Assembly (NCBI GenBank): GCA_028386065.3
Contig: JAKUCV010006139.1
Location: 1 to 64,000, forward strand
Length of the DNA stretch: 64,000 nt
Origin: Turnera subulata
Taxonomy: Eukaryota > Streptophyta > Magnoliopsida > Malpighiales > Passifloraceae
Direction: 5' to 3'
In this document: positions 24,001 to 33,786 of the stretch, piece by piece
Numbering within the stretch: the stretch's first letter is position 1
How the letters are laid out: every line of letters begins with the position of its first letter
Translations under genes and position numbers: made by a program
Notes under the pieces: generated by a model
What the model was told of the DNA's origin: nothing
The model's input: only the letters and a program-made list of their open reading frames with translations
The model's database searches: none

Positions 24001-24743
24001 CATGTTGGACTAGGCGGTTACGTGAGTGGGAGTTATCTCAGGAACATGTCATGCAAGGCATCATTGATAGCGTGCCTGGCTTATCTGTCGGTGTTGATCA
24101 ATATTTACGGGTTCATGGTAGTGCTGGTTCTTATTCAGTTAAAGGTGGAAGGGCTTTTTGTTTATTCAAAGATGTGCTTGCCTCGTTCCATCCCTTTTGT
24201 ATGGTTCTCACTGTCTCCATTCAAAGTTGACTGTTGGTTATGGCTCGCTGTGAACCGGGGTATTCCAACTAAGGATGTGCTTTGTGAAAGAGGTATTTTA
24301 TCTTTAGGAAACTCTATTTGCAGTTTATGCCACTGCCATCTCGAATCTGTGGATCATCTCTTATTGTCATGCCAGTTTCTTGGTTAGTTTGGTCCAAAAT
24401 ATGCTCTTGGTGGGGTGTCCAATGGTGCATCCCATGCAAGTTGGTGGATTTTTTGCCTCAATGGGTCTCTTTATCTCCCGTTCAGTGCAGTCGTGTTTGG
24501 TGATACAATATTGGGATTGCATCTTTGTGGACCCTCTGGTTAGAAAGAAATCACAGAATTTTTTGTGGCACTTCCTTTAATATGGACAGAATTGCAGACC
24601 TTGCAATTATTCGCGCAGTCTCTTGGAGTAAAGCGATCAGGGTTGATATCCCGTTTTCCATCTCCATGATCATTTCCAACGCTGAGACCCTGAAAAATTG
24701 GCCTGGGCCTTGTCGCAGATTCAATCTTTTGTTGCCTTCATAA
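21064..24743 (+). pseudogene. LINE A ORF2 (endonuclease-reverse transcriptase), broken
   Basis: Starts MISFVSCNVRG at 21064, about 40 nt after the ORF1 stop. The endonuclease carries SCNVRG, LSEIKS, ILGDFN, RKYTWGN, SHIDRVF and a terminal SDH (to about 21740). A frameshift near 22036 and a TAA near 22111 come before the RT. KAPGPDGFNF, a further frameshift near 22440, DDYRPITLVSGLYK, KLEFKKAYDSVDWD, GLKQGDSLSPFLF and LQYADDTILF follow (RT catalytic YADD). A TAG at about 23953, then frameshifts near 24200 and later, break the C-terminal zinc-binding region (CSLCHCHLESVDHLLLSC). At least three frameshifts and two stops are visible, so this copy cannot make full-length ORF2p. Confidence 0.9.
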
Positions 24744-24879
24744 ACTTGTTGTGTATTTTTGTTATCAGTAGGATGTATTAGGGTACGTTCTTAGCGACTG
24801 CCAGTTGAGTCTTCATATACTGTAATTCTTTCTATATATCTATTTAGTAAAATCTCGTTAGCAGCAAAAAAAAAAAAAC

Positions 24880-25909
24880 ATGACTGCCGGGACTTGGCGG
24901 CCATATCGCCATGCCCGCCGGGGGCCCGGAGGCCATGCGTCACTGTTACGCAATTTTTTGGATATTTTCTTGATTTGGCTCGATTCTAGCCGATTGTTTC
25001 AGAATTTCAGCAAGAATTTTGTTCATAATGATGGTCCACGCCCCCTATACCCCAGTACACTATAAATAGACCCTCTCCCTCACACATTGAACATAGACAA
25101 AAGCTCCCAAACTCTACACTATAAATAGACCCTCTCCCTCACACATTGAACACAGACAAAAGCTCCCAAACTCTACACTACACACATATTAGAAAGCTTA
25201 GTTGTTTGGAGAAACTCTACTTCTCCAAGCTTAGAAATATATTTAGGGTTGTTATTCTAGAAGGTTTCTTGCAGAGAAGTTCATCAAGAAGAAGCTAGTA
25301 AGGAGAGGACAAAGAAGGGCTGAAGATAGATAAGAGAAGTGGAAGAAGATTGGGTTCCAAAGTCACTCAAAACGGAGGAGCTATAGGAGGACTACAAGAG
25401 GTATTCCTAGATCTCTTTTTGATTGATTCTTGCTGCTAAGATGCTTTCATAGATGATGTAGTTGTTGTGTGAAAATATGTTAGAACTACGTGGCTTTGAT
25501 CCCGGTCACTCGGGTACTTAGGTAATCTCAAGTTGCAAATGAGATGCAAGCCAAATCCCCTCCTCACCCCCATTCTTTTTAATTTCAATTATGTGTTTTA
25601 TTGTTTGATGATTTTCACATTATGCACACACACTTACAAGGCATACAAATAGTCTCCAATTGCACAAGATTTCAATCCAACACGGGCAGGTGCTTAACAC
25701 CTTCCCACCTGTGAGGAACCTCCGAATCCATAATCTTTGGTTCGCTATACCAGTGCCTTATGTCAATTTTGAGTGGTTTTCCCCGGGTTTTCCCGAGGAA
25801 TAAAACCAGGATGGCGACTCCGTTGGTTGTTGGATTGACCCGGAAGACGAAGTGTAAGAATAAGGTGAGGAGGCCAAAACTCCCACAAGGGTTGGCCCGA
25901 GTCCTCACA
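24880..25909 (+). mobile_element. Tat-like LTR (plus strand), 3' part
   Basis: Continues after LINE A. It starts with a GC-rich imperfect palindromic segment (GCCGGGACTTGGCGG ... GCCCGCCGGGGGCCCGG), then a duplicated core promoter (TATAAATAGACC at 25061 and 25120), and the same ordered blocks as the LTRs at 925-2085 and 28811-29975. It ends ...GTCCTCACA at 25909. A primer-binding-site-like sequence follows two bases later, so this is a genuine LTR/leader junction. Confidence 0.75.
25058..25176 (+). repeat. 59-bp tandem duplication of the LTR core promoter
   Basis: Two nearly identical 59-bp copies, each beginning CACTATAAATAGACCCTCTC and ending GCTCCCAAACTCTA. They differ in the word ACATAGAC / ACACAGAC. 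Each copy carries its own TATA box and presumed start site. The other Tat-like LTRs here have one TATA. Confidence 0.92.
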
Positions 25910-25911
25910 GT

Positions 25912-25930
25912 TGGCGACTCCACTAGGGAA
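25912..25930 (+). other. Primer-binding-site-like sequence
   Basis: TGGCGACTCCACTAGGGA lies two bases after the LTR end. Plant Tat/Ogre-type Ty3/gypsy elements have similar TGGCGACTC... primer sites; the tRNA usually given for them is Arg, not checked here. A decayed look-alike (TGGCGACTCCGTTGG) lies inside the LTR at about 25812, and TGGCGACTTC at about 1995. Confidence 0.55.
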
Positions 25931-26415
25931 GTAGTGGGTTCAAGAAATCTTGTGCAATCATTAAGTTGTTTGTATGCCTTTTTACGTGTCATCATATATG
26001 TCTTGCATTCATGCTGAATTGATATGAAACCTATACCATAAGAGGGTGAGGGAATCCAAATCCGCTACAAACCCTCTGCCGGGGTTAGTGGCCTGAGTGA
26101 ACCCATTTCTCGCCACTTAGCAATGATAGGGGTTAACTATTTAAACCATCGACCTCAAGCGGCGTCCTATGTCACATGTGAGTAGGCCAATCTATCCCTT
26201 AGCACTAGTTCTTCTAGCCCCCGACCAAATACGTACTCTAAGCATCTCATGCATAATGAATCAATAAATGGTACGTGCATTTTGTGAGATTATTATTGTA
26301 AATTCAAGTATATGTTAATAGAGTGCCTCCTCATAAACCCAAAACGCAAAAGAGCCGTGTCATAAACCCTTTGGCACCCGGAGCCCTTATACCCCTATTC
26401 CAAACATTAGGGAAA

Positions 26416-26745
26416 GATGAGTGAAATAGGAAGTACTGAACAAGCCGTTCCTACAAAGATGCTAGCCTTGCTGAAGGACCCTAAGGTGATAGACACACTG
26501 CAAGCATTGGCTAAGGTCAGTTTAATAAACTAGCTTACTTTGATTAGAAGCTCCCCAAAATTTTTTTGTGGAGGTCAGTTTAATAAACTTTACATATTCC
26601 TAGAACAAGGATCTTTATTGTAGTTGTGTATATTTTCCTCTAAAATTTTGAGGCAACTTAATGATTATATTTCAAACATGACAGGTGAATTCTAATGATC
26701 CTCAAGCTTTCATAGATTCGGTTCCGGGTTAGTGTTGGAGTTTGT
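26416..26745 (+). pseudogene. First ORF of the Tat-like element, truncated
   Basis: An ATG near 26417 opens MSEIGSTEQAVPTKMLALL, then KDPKVIDTLQALAK, and soon a stop. If the stretch from AAG|GTCAGT (about 26517) to GACAG|GTGAAT (about 26688) is treated as an intron, the frame continues VNSNDPQAFIDSVPG before a stop. Ogre/Tat elements have extra ORFs and sometimes introns, but this intron reading is inference. The phrase GGTCAGTTTAATAAACT is repeated at about 26515 and 26573. The rest of gag-pol is missing. Confidence 0.4.
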
Positions 26746-27068
26746 CAAATTTATACTAGCCAAATTCTCTAAGCTTAATTAAGCTGATGGTGATTGTGCC
26801 TCGAAAAGCACTTGGTCCTAGAGAACATTAAGGATTATGACAAAGATTATTACTTTTAAAAGTACATCCCTGCAATCAAAAGCCATATTCTAGGGATACA
26901 TGAATGTTGAATAAAAATTAAAATTATTATTACAATTATTTTGTAAAGATTCTTTTATCAAACTCCTATTTTGGCTGATTTTTTCTTACTCGTTGTCATC
27001 CCCAATTAACAAATACCACCTTAAGGTTGTGAGACAAATACGCATTGTTGTTTATCAATTTTAGGAAG
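26746..27068. other. Non-coding spacer
   Basis: AT-rich, with no supported coding frame or RNA gene. It probably continues the decayed internal region of the Tat-like element up to the Stowaway insertion. Confidence 0.4.
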
Positions 27069-27070
27069 TA

Positions 27071-28566
27071 CTCAATCTGTCCCTTTTTTATTGACGTAGT
27101 TGTTGGCCCAAAAGTGGTTAAGGGGGGGGGGGGGGGGGTGTGAATTACCCATGCTGTATAAAACCTAATCTGACGTCTCAGATGCCAGACTGTTTTTCTC
27201 TCTGAAATTGTATTTTTGACCACTAATAAACACACTAATTAAAATGCAACGAGGAAGGGTTAGAGAAAATATGACACAGGATTTATAGTGGTTCACCACA
27301 CAGGACTATCTCCACTACTCAAGGATCCCCCCTTGAGATTTCTAACTAACTCTTATTATGGTTTTTCACGGGTTCAACCACTAACCTAAAATACAAGTTT
27401 TTTTCTTAGGCTCAACTCAAACCTTACACACTCACCACAAAGCTTTCCCTAGCTTTGTCTTACAGAAAACCCTTGATACAGAAGCTATAACAAAGTACAA
27501 CAAATTTTTCCTTCAAATATTGTCTCACAATGAATGAACTAAGAAAAGTGTTTATCTCTCTCTCTTTTTCTTGACTTTTGAGAACTGCAAGTGCACTAAC
27601 TTTGCTTGAATTCAGAATCTCGGTTTAGCAGCTCTAAGGTTCTCCTTGAATCATCATCACATTATATAGGCAACTTGGATGATGGCAATTCAAAAGATCC
27701 GTTACATGTCCCTTTCCATCCAGCTGGTTTGTCTTCCGAGGTGCCAGAGTGTCAACGTTCACTTTGCCTGTTGTCCCTTTCACTTTGGCACGAGATCCAA
27801 CGATCAACAGCTTTTCGTCATTGATGTCATTGTTTAGCATAGTCCTAGGTTGGTCCTAGGAATTTTGAATTCAGCTGACATTTGATTTGTTTAAGGTAGC
27901 CTTTCATTGATTCAGATTTCACAAATGGTAGTGTACTAGATTCCTTTGACCAATCCCCATAGGGATTAAACAAATCAAGTCATATGGATGTCTTTTGGTG
28001 AAAGCAACATCTCATGTGCACTAACACACTCTCCAATCCCACTCACTTCTTCTTCCAAGGAGTTGATCACGGATTGGGCACTTGTGTGAGCTGCAAATCA
28101 TGGTTAGAAGCACAAGATGCTATATATAGGTTTGTATAAGTTTGTCATAATCAAAACCTAGTTAGTGCATTTAATCATATAATAATAATTGGCATATTAA
28201 ATTGTATTTAAAGGTATATTATAATATTATAATAAATATCACAATTTAATCCATGCCTTATGTTAATATTCATACTTAATTAGGCATAAGCAACTTCCTT
28301 ATCATCAACCGATTCACAGTAGTAACAATTTAGATTTGTCCCAAAAGTACTATCATGTTGGGATATTTTAGGAGCATTAAATGATTTTTTCTCCATTTAA
28401 TCCTTTATCCCCATTAAATGACTCCTCTTTGGTTGTGGCTCTTATCTTTTCCTAAGCGACAATTTAGTCCCAGCTTAATATAGATTCTCAAATTTATAGC
28501 TATTAAATGCATTCCTTAATAAGAGTGTTGATTCTTTAAACGTCAATAAAAAAGGGACAGAGGGAG
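27071..28566. mobile_element. Large Stowaway-like (Tc1/mariner) element
   Basis: Left end CTCAATCTGTCCCTTTTTTA and, complemented, right end CTCCCTCTGTCCCTTTTTTA, both continuing TTGACGT. The flank is TA on each side (27069-27070 and 28567-28568). The CTCCCTCYGTCCC start and TA duplication are the Stowaway signature. At 1,496 bp it is several times longer than ordinary Stowaway MITEs and carries no transposase frame. Its interior has text common in retrotransposon LTRs (ATTTATAGTGGTTCACC near 27285) and a run of 17 G at 27122-27138. It may be a non-autonomous mariner element that acquired filler. Confidence 0.8.
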
Positions 28567-28810
28567 TATTTTCTTTAACATCATTAATTGCTTAGATTTC
28601 TCAATAACAAACAACATCAAAGTAATTGATTCTGAATGAAAATTGGGTGAAAATGGCATCTTACTGAAAATGTTAAAATTTTATATAAGTTGCTCAACCT
28701 AAACTTTCATCAACCCAAAAAAAAAATCATATAACTTGTGAGTTATTTTCATCACTTTGCTGAAAAAAATGTTCATTATTTTTAAAAATTGCAAATAGTG
28801 GGATATAATT

Positions 28811-29975
28811 GTGAGGACCAGCGCCAAAATTAAGTGACCTTCTCACCTAATCGTTACACCGTCTTCTTAACCAACATCCAACATCAAAAGAGTCGCCATC
28901 CGAATTTAATTTCTTGGAAAAAATCAGGAAAAAACTTTTCTTAAGCATTATCTTTAGGCAACAACTTCATAAGGCAACGAATCTATCTAACCAGAGATGT
29001 TAGATTAGGGGAATCGTCACAGATGGGAAGGTGTTAGGCACCCATCTGTGTTGGGGCAAAATCGTGTGCAATTGAAGAACTTTCTTATGTGTCTTGTGCA
29101 AGTGTGGAATCCAAAACAACAACAATAACAATCAAAATAAAACAACAAAATAGAAAATAAATAAATAATTGAGCTTGAGTTTCCACACTAGAAACTACCT
29201 ACGTACCCCAGCGACCGGGTTCAAAGTTCACATAGTTATTACATGGCATCACAACAATAATCAGATCATCAACAACAACAAAACTAATCATGGAATCAGC
29301 AACAAATCAATCAAGAAAAAAATCTAGAATTTACCTCTTGCAGTCCTCCTCTAGCTCCTTGCTTTAGGGTACTTTCTATCCCAACTCTTCTTTTCACTCC
29401 ATAGCTCAATCTTCAACCTCCTATTGATCTACTCTTACTGACTACTTCTTACTGCTCCCCTCCACAAAATTCCTCCAGAATTCTAACCCTAAAAGTGTTT
29501 CTAAACATGAAGAGTTTCTCTAAGCTTTCTAAGCTTATGGGTGTTTCTTCTCTAGAATTTGAGCCTTTTGTGAGGGAATAGGGGGGTTCTATTTATAGTG
29601 TTCTGAGTGCTGAGGGTCGTCCTTTTGATCCTAGGTCGAGATTGAATCCCTAAATTTGATGGTTGAAAACTAGAATAAAAAAAGAGGGAAAAAACTAGAA
29701 AATTTCCCGAAAATGGAACGCATGACCAAGGCCTGGCGGTCATTTCGTGATGCCCGCCAAGGCCTAGCGGTACTGTTCACATTCTTTGCCTTTTTTTGCT
29801 CTTTTTTTTAATTCTTTTTTTTTTAATTCCTTTTGAGTTGATTCCCATGCCTTATATTCCGTCCAGAACACTCCTAATTTGTAGCCTACTCCCTCACTTT
29901 TCTTCTTTGTCAAAACCACACCCAATTTTGCTTTTTTCCACACTTTTACCATAAAATAAATTGCACTACAAAGCA
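28811..29975 (-). mobile_element. Solo Tat-like LTR (minus strand)
   Basis: Same block order as the LTRs at 925 and 24880, but inverted: GAGTCGCCATCC, then GGGAAGGTGTTAGGCACCCA, then CTACGTACCCCAGCGACCGG, then a TATA (complement ACTATAAATAGAACC, near 29600), then the GC-rich GCCTGGCGG/CCGCCAAGGCC segment. On the minus strand it runs TGCTTTG... to ...GGTCCTCAC. TAATT lies on both sides (28806-28810 and 29976-29980), with a one-base ambiguity at the left. No primer-binding site or internal region follows, so it reads as a solo LTR. Confidence 0.7.
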
Positions 29976-29989
29976 TAATTTTATGTGAA

Positions 29990-30710
29990 TTATTGGATTG
30001 CTGGAGGGTCCATGCTTTGTTAATTCAGATTATAAATTCATCATTATTGTTGGAGTTGTTGTTAGGGCGGGAGCGCTGGCTATACTTTAGAATGTGTCTC
30101 TTTTCACTTGTGATATGAGAAGTTCGGATAGGAACTGGTTGTCAATAGCAGGTGTAGCAGGAGTTTCTCACATAAATTTTCTGCCGGAAAAGTGAAGCTT
30201 TTTGTCCGGTTTGTAGGGATTCAGAGATCATCTTTTTATGCATTGTAATTGTCTAGAATACCATTTTTAAAAATTGTTCTTTAAGAAGAAGTTATGGACT
30301 GGGAAAGGTAAGGTTATTTGTCATTATCTTACTGAGAGATCTATCATGGATCGAAGCCAAGCAACCCCCTTTCCCTTATAGTCTCAATGATGTAACCCTC
30401 TTTCCTTTATAGTCTCAATGATGTTACTGTTTGCACTGACAGTTTTAAGGATTTGCATGGAGTTCAAGGATTTGCTTGGAGTTAGGGGTAAGTTTATTTT
30501 TTGTGCAAGTTTTGTCTGTCTTGTTTTCTGATAAGAGCGAGGTTGGATGCCTTCTTAAGGTTCCACCCGTCACTGGTTCCATTTTTTTATGAGAAAGGTG
30601 AAGATGTATAAATGTTTATATGTAGTGTGCAGTCAGCCCTTTGCTGGCTCTACTAATCTCTGTATTTTGTTTTTTCCAGAGTTAATACAAATGGTTTATA
30701 TCAAAAAAAA
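29990..30710 (+). mobile_element. 5'-truncated LINE F (3' end only)
   Basis: Ends GGTTTATATCAAAAAAAA with an 8-A tail (30703-30710). The text TTTGCTGGCTCTACTAATCT lies before the tail. A degenerate frame contains RDHLFMHCNCLEYHF, reminiscent of the zinc-binding end of plant LINE RTs (ETIDHLFFHC). The phrase GTCTCAATGATGTAACC / GTCTCAATGATGTTACT is tandemly repeated at about 30382-30425. It inserted directly beside duplicated host sequence that starts at 30711 (TTAACTTAGTTAGACC). Confidence 0.6.
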
Positions 30711-30960
30711 TTAACTTAGTTAGACCATATATATAACATCGCCACATATATACTTTCACCGACGAGATATTCTCACAATTCCGCGAGATCCACATTTACC
30801 TCTTGTTATCCACGCAGCATCATACCATCAACCAAACAATTTTTCTTTTTTGTTCCTGGATAAGCGCCTATGTGCCCTGATGTTTGCATTTGTTTCTTTG
30901 CTTATATAAATGGCATCCTGCAGAGCAAATGCCCATATCTTTCCCTAGTCTCTTCCGTCA

Positions 30961-31214
30961 TTGTCTCACCTTTCAGCCTTCATGGAATTTATAAAAAATC
31001 CAACTCCTTCTTTGCCAGAAGATATGATCTTTCTCATACTTTCTAATGCTGCATCTGAAACACTCCGTCGATGCCGAGTAGCCAACAAGGAGTGGAATTG
31101 TTTGACCTATATGCAGGAATATACCAAAACATCAGGCACAATCTCTGGATTTCTTGTTCAGGCATTTGAAGGAGTTCACTCCAGGTTCAATCTGTTTCAT
31201 CAGACGATTTTTTA
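30961..31214 (+). pseudogene. F-box gene 5' fragment inside duplicated segment
   Basis: Opens MSHLSAFMEFIKNPTPSLPE (an alternative ATG at 30982 gives MEFIKN...). It contains LPEDMIFLILSNAASETLRR then CRVANKEWNCL, a good F-box (LP.D.....IL......L.RC..V.K.W), followed by ISGFLVQAF, as in plant F-box proteins with a C-terminal association domain. F-box proteins recruit substrates to SCF ubiquitin ligases. A TATA-like TTATATAAATGG lies near 30900. The reading is lost at about 31214, where the sequence returns to the duplicated host segment. Only about the first 80 codons are present, so the fragment cannot be complete. Confidence 0.65.
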
Positions 31215-31520
31215 TCAAAAGACTATAAGAAATCACACATCTGCCACCAATTAATCATAGAGAAAATATTTTGTGCAACTGTCGATTCAGATCTACCGGT
31301 ATATATATGCATAAAGGCATAGGTAATCGGAAATAATTACCCAAAATCAGATCTAACAAAAAAAAAAAAACAAAATCAGATCTACCAATATATATATACA
31401 CACACACATTTAGACGAAGATGTAGCAATAAAAAACACAAAACACATACAAATGGAACGAGTGGTTTTAAATATAGGCTAGCATGTGATGTCAATTTACA
31501 AAGATGTGAACTGTATATAC

Positions 31521-31635
31521 CCTGGATTAATATTTCTGGTAAATCGCTAATCCGATCTGAGAAACATTTTCTCTTCATCAGTGTTATATCTTCTTCGTCT
31601 CCTCCCTCGTCACTGTCTTGACATACCAGGGGCAT
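31521..31635 (-). pseudogene. Gene X exon 1, copy 2 (X2)
   Basis: Begins MPLVCQDSDEGGDEED at 31635 and continues SDRISDLPEILIQ to a donor-like G|GTATAT at about 31520. It is the second copy of X exon 1, with an intact frame. No exon 2 or exon 3 homologous to 16244-16288 or 15716-15892 is found to its left; LINE F and the solo LTR lie there instead. It is therefore an orphan 5' end. The weak resemblance of DRISDLPEILI to an F-box start is noted but not relied on. Confidence 0.5.
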
Positions 31636-31965
31636 CGTGATGATTGGCTAGTCAGGGTTTTACAAAAGGATGGGTTTCTTTTCTGTGGTAGTTGGAAGTA
31701 GTGTTACAAGAAGCCGCTTATAATCTTTTTATATCGTAAGTTGCACTTAGGTTTCAGGGTTACACCTCTAAAAACTATGTTTGGTACGTAGCATCTTCAG
31801 GATAAGAACCAAAACCCATTCTTTAAGATAAGGATAAAGGATTCTATAAAAAGTAAGATTAGGATAAGGATGATAACTTTCCTTCTAGGAAAAAATTAGA
31901 AATTACTATGGCCCTCACCTAATTTGCTCTTCATAAATTTTTATGGGTCCATCTGAGTGTTTTAT

Positions 31966-33405
31966 TGTGAATAATCCATATCTGACCGGGTTAATTATAT
32001 CTTGACCCCTGAATTTTAGTTCGACTCAGCAGTTGAACTTTTATTTTTTTCATCAATCAACCACATGTATTTTTAATTTAATTCAATTAACCACCTCCTG
32101 ACAGATTTCGTATCTTGCACTAACAGAAGTGATGAATGCACGCCACATATCTTAATTGAGTTACTTACATTTTGAGCCCTGAATTCTAATCCATTTTAAC
32201 TCACCACCTGAACTTTTTTTTTTTCATCAACCGACCACCTCCATCCAATGCTAAACGGATTCCGTTTCTTGCACTAACGAGACTGACGGATGCATGTCAC
32301 GTTTCTTAATCTTATCCGTTTATTTTTAATGAATTATATTTATACTCCTTAAAAGTAAACATACAAAACAAATAGAAAGACTAAAATATTATATTTTTGT
32401 CCCAATACCAACAATACCACCACCACGGTAAAAAGTGCGAAGGGAAATATCTTTACCTGCTTTTGCCTCAATATCGGCAACAACACCACTGCTGGCAGAA
32501 AAAATGTGCAACCATTTTTATTAACTTCAACTGAAGAAGAAGAAAATAAAAAAAGTTAAACCGGTAAACCCTCTCTCTTTCTCTCTTGGCTTACATCGCA
32601 ACCACCACACTCTAGCTGCAACACCATTTGATGCACCGGGCACCGCCACAGAGTTCACCCCTAACAGCACTGACATGATCCTCGTCTTGAGTCCGGCAAC
32701 AAATATGGTCCACACACCAACCCAAAATCCTCAATCGACTGCCAGGCTCGAGTTCAACCAAACTGCCTAATCTAGAAGCCGTCAATCCATCACACAACCA
32801 GCGTTTCTCAATACACGAACAACCTAGCATCAATCAAGCAACAAGAAACAATCAGCCATCAATCTCCAGACGCACATAAAAGAAAACGAAGGACAGATCT
32901 TTACCCGTTAAAAAACTCGGTCAAACGTGAGAATTGCAGTAACACTAACACGGATACAACATAGTCCACAACCTTCACGAACAACAACCGACTCGCCATT
33001 CGCAGAACACCCATACAAATAAAAAAAAAAACCCGAATAGATTTTAATCGAAGGCTGGTAATATAAAGGAAAAAAAGAGAAGTAGGGAGGAAGAAAATGA
33101 AAAGGAGAAGATGAGGGGCGGTGACTCACCGAGCGGTGGCAGGGTCCTCCAAACACGTCCTCGAGTGTTGGCGCATAAGGAGATAAACATAAATTTTGAA
33201 TCTTGTCGCGCCGAACCTCCATGTTTCCTGATCATTCGTCAACTCAACCTTGAACCAGCAAATAGAGAAGCAAAGGAAAAGGAGTTGGGTCCTTATATAC
33301 TATTTAAGTTCGTCGTATGTGTCAAGGAAATCGTGGTCAACTAGGAACTACATATCTCACCAGAAAATCGACCTTACCTCCACAAGAAACAGATTCGAGT
33401 GAACA
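31966..33405. other. Non-coding stretch with internal repeat and a possible exon
   Basis: The phrase GACCCCTGAATTTTAGT...ACTTTTATTTTTTTCATCAA near 32000 recurs diverged near 32175 (GAGCCCTGAATTCTAAT...AACTTTTTTTTTTTCATC), a roughly 170-bp tandem arrangement typical of a decayed TIR element. On the minus strand an ATG at 33222 opens MEVRRDKIQNLCLSPYAP and reaches a GGTGAGT donor near 33125 beside Pro/Ser-rich filler. This could be a captured or ancient exon, but nothing confirms it. Confidence 0.35.
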
Positions 33406-33406
33406 A

Positions 33407-33700
33407 TTTTTTTTTTTATTTGATAAAATGAGACTTTATTGATCATAAAGAACAGAGAGAGGATCAGGTCAAGCCATCAAAGAGAAGACTAAAACCAGAA
33501 ACGTACAACTACAAGAAATGTAACAGACAGAAATTAAAACAACAGCTAAATGTATTCCAAATTACATCTTGGACCACACCACGCCTTAGCACTATCCGAG
33601 TTGAGAAGAATGGCTGACAAATCATAAGGGTAATGACTTGAACGCTTTGAACCAACAGAAAGACCTGACAAAAACCAGTTCCAACAGCGCCACCCCCACC

Positions 33701-33786
<86 letters not shown>

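Larger units (their letters stand above)
18400..24880 (+). mobile_element. LINE A: full-length RRM-type LINE
   Basis: Contains both ORFs of a plant L1-clade LINE and ends in a poly-A tail at 24866-24877. The exact 5' end is unclear (between about 18400 and 18600). Just after the tail the sequence resumes a Tat-like LTR (GCCGGGACTTGGCGG...). Just before ORF1 the phrase AAGAACGTGTGAACAG matches the complement of 29775-29790 in the related LTR, so the LINE probably landed in that LTR. No clear target-site duplication was found. ORF1 has an RRM, as in the sugar-beet BNR LINE family; no RNase H domain follows the reverse transcriptase. Confidence 0.8.
30711..31965. repeat. Duplicated host segment, copy b (partners 16324-17150 and 43604-44290)
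   Basis: 30711-30845 matches 16324-16460 closely (CGCCACATATATACTTTCAC, ATCCACGCAGCATCATACCA). 31200-31900 matches 16480-17130 and 43650-44240 (TAATATTTCTGGTAAATCGC, CGTCTCCTCCCTCGTCACTG). The segment carries exon 1 of gene X and its upstream region. Relative to copy a it has about 365 bp of extra sequence (about 30846-31213) that contains an F-box gene start. Confidence 0.85.
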
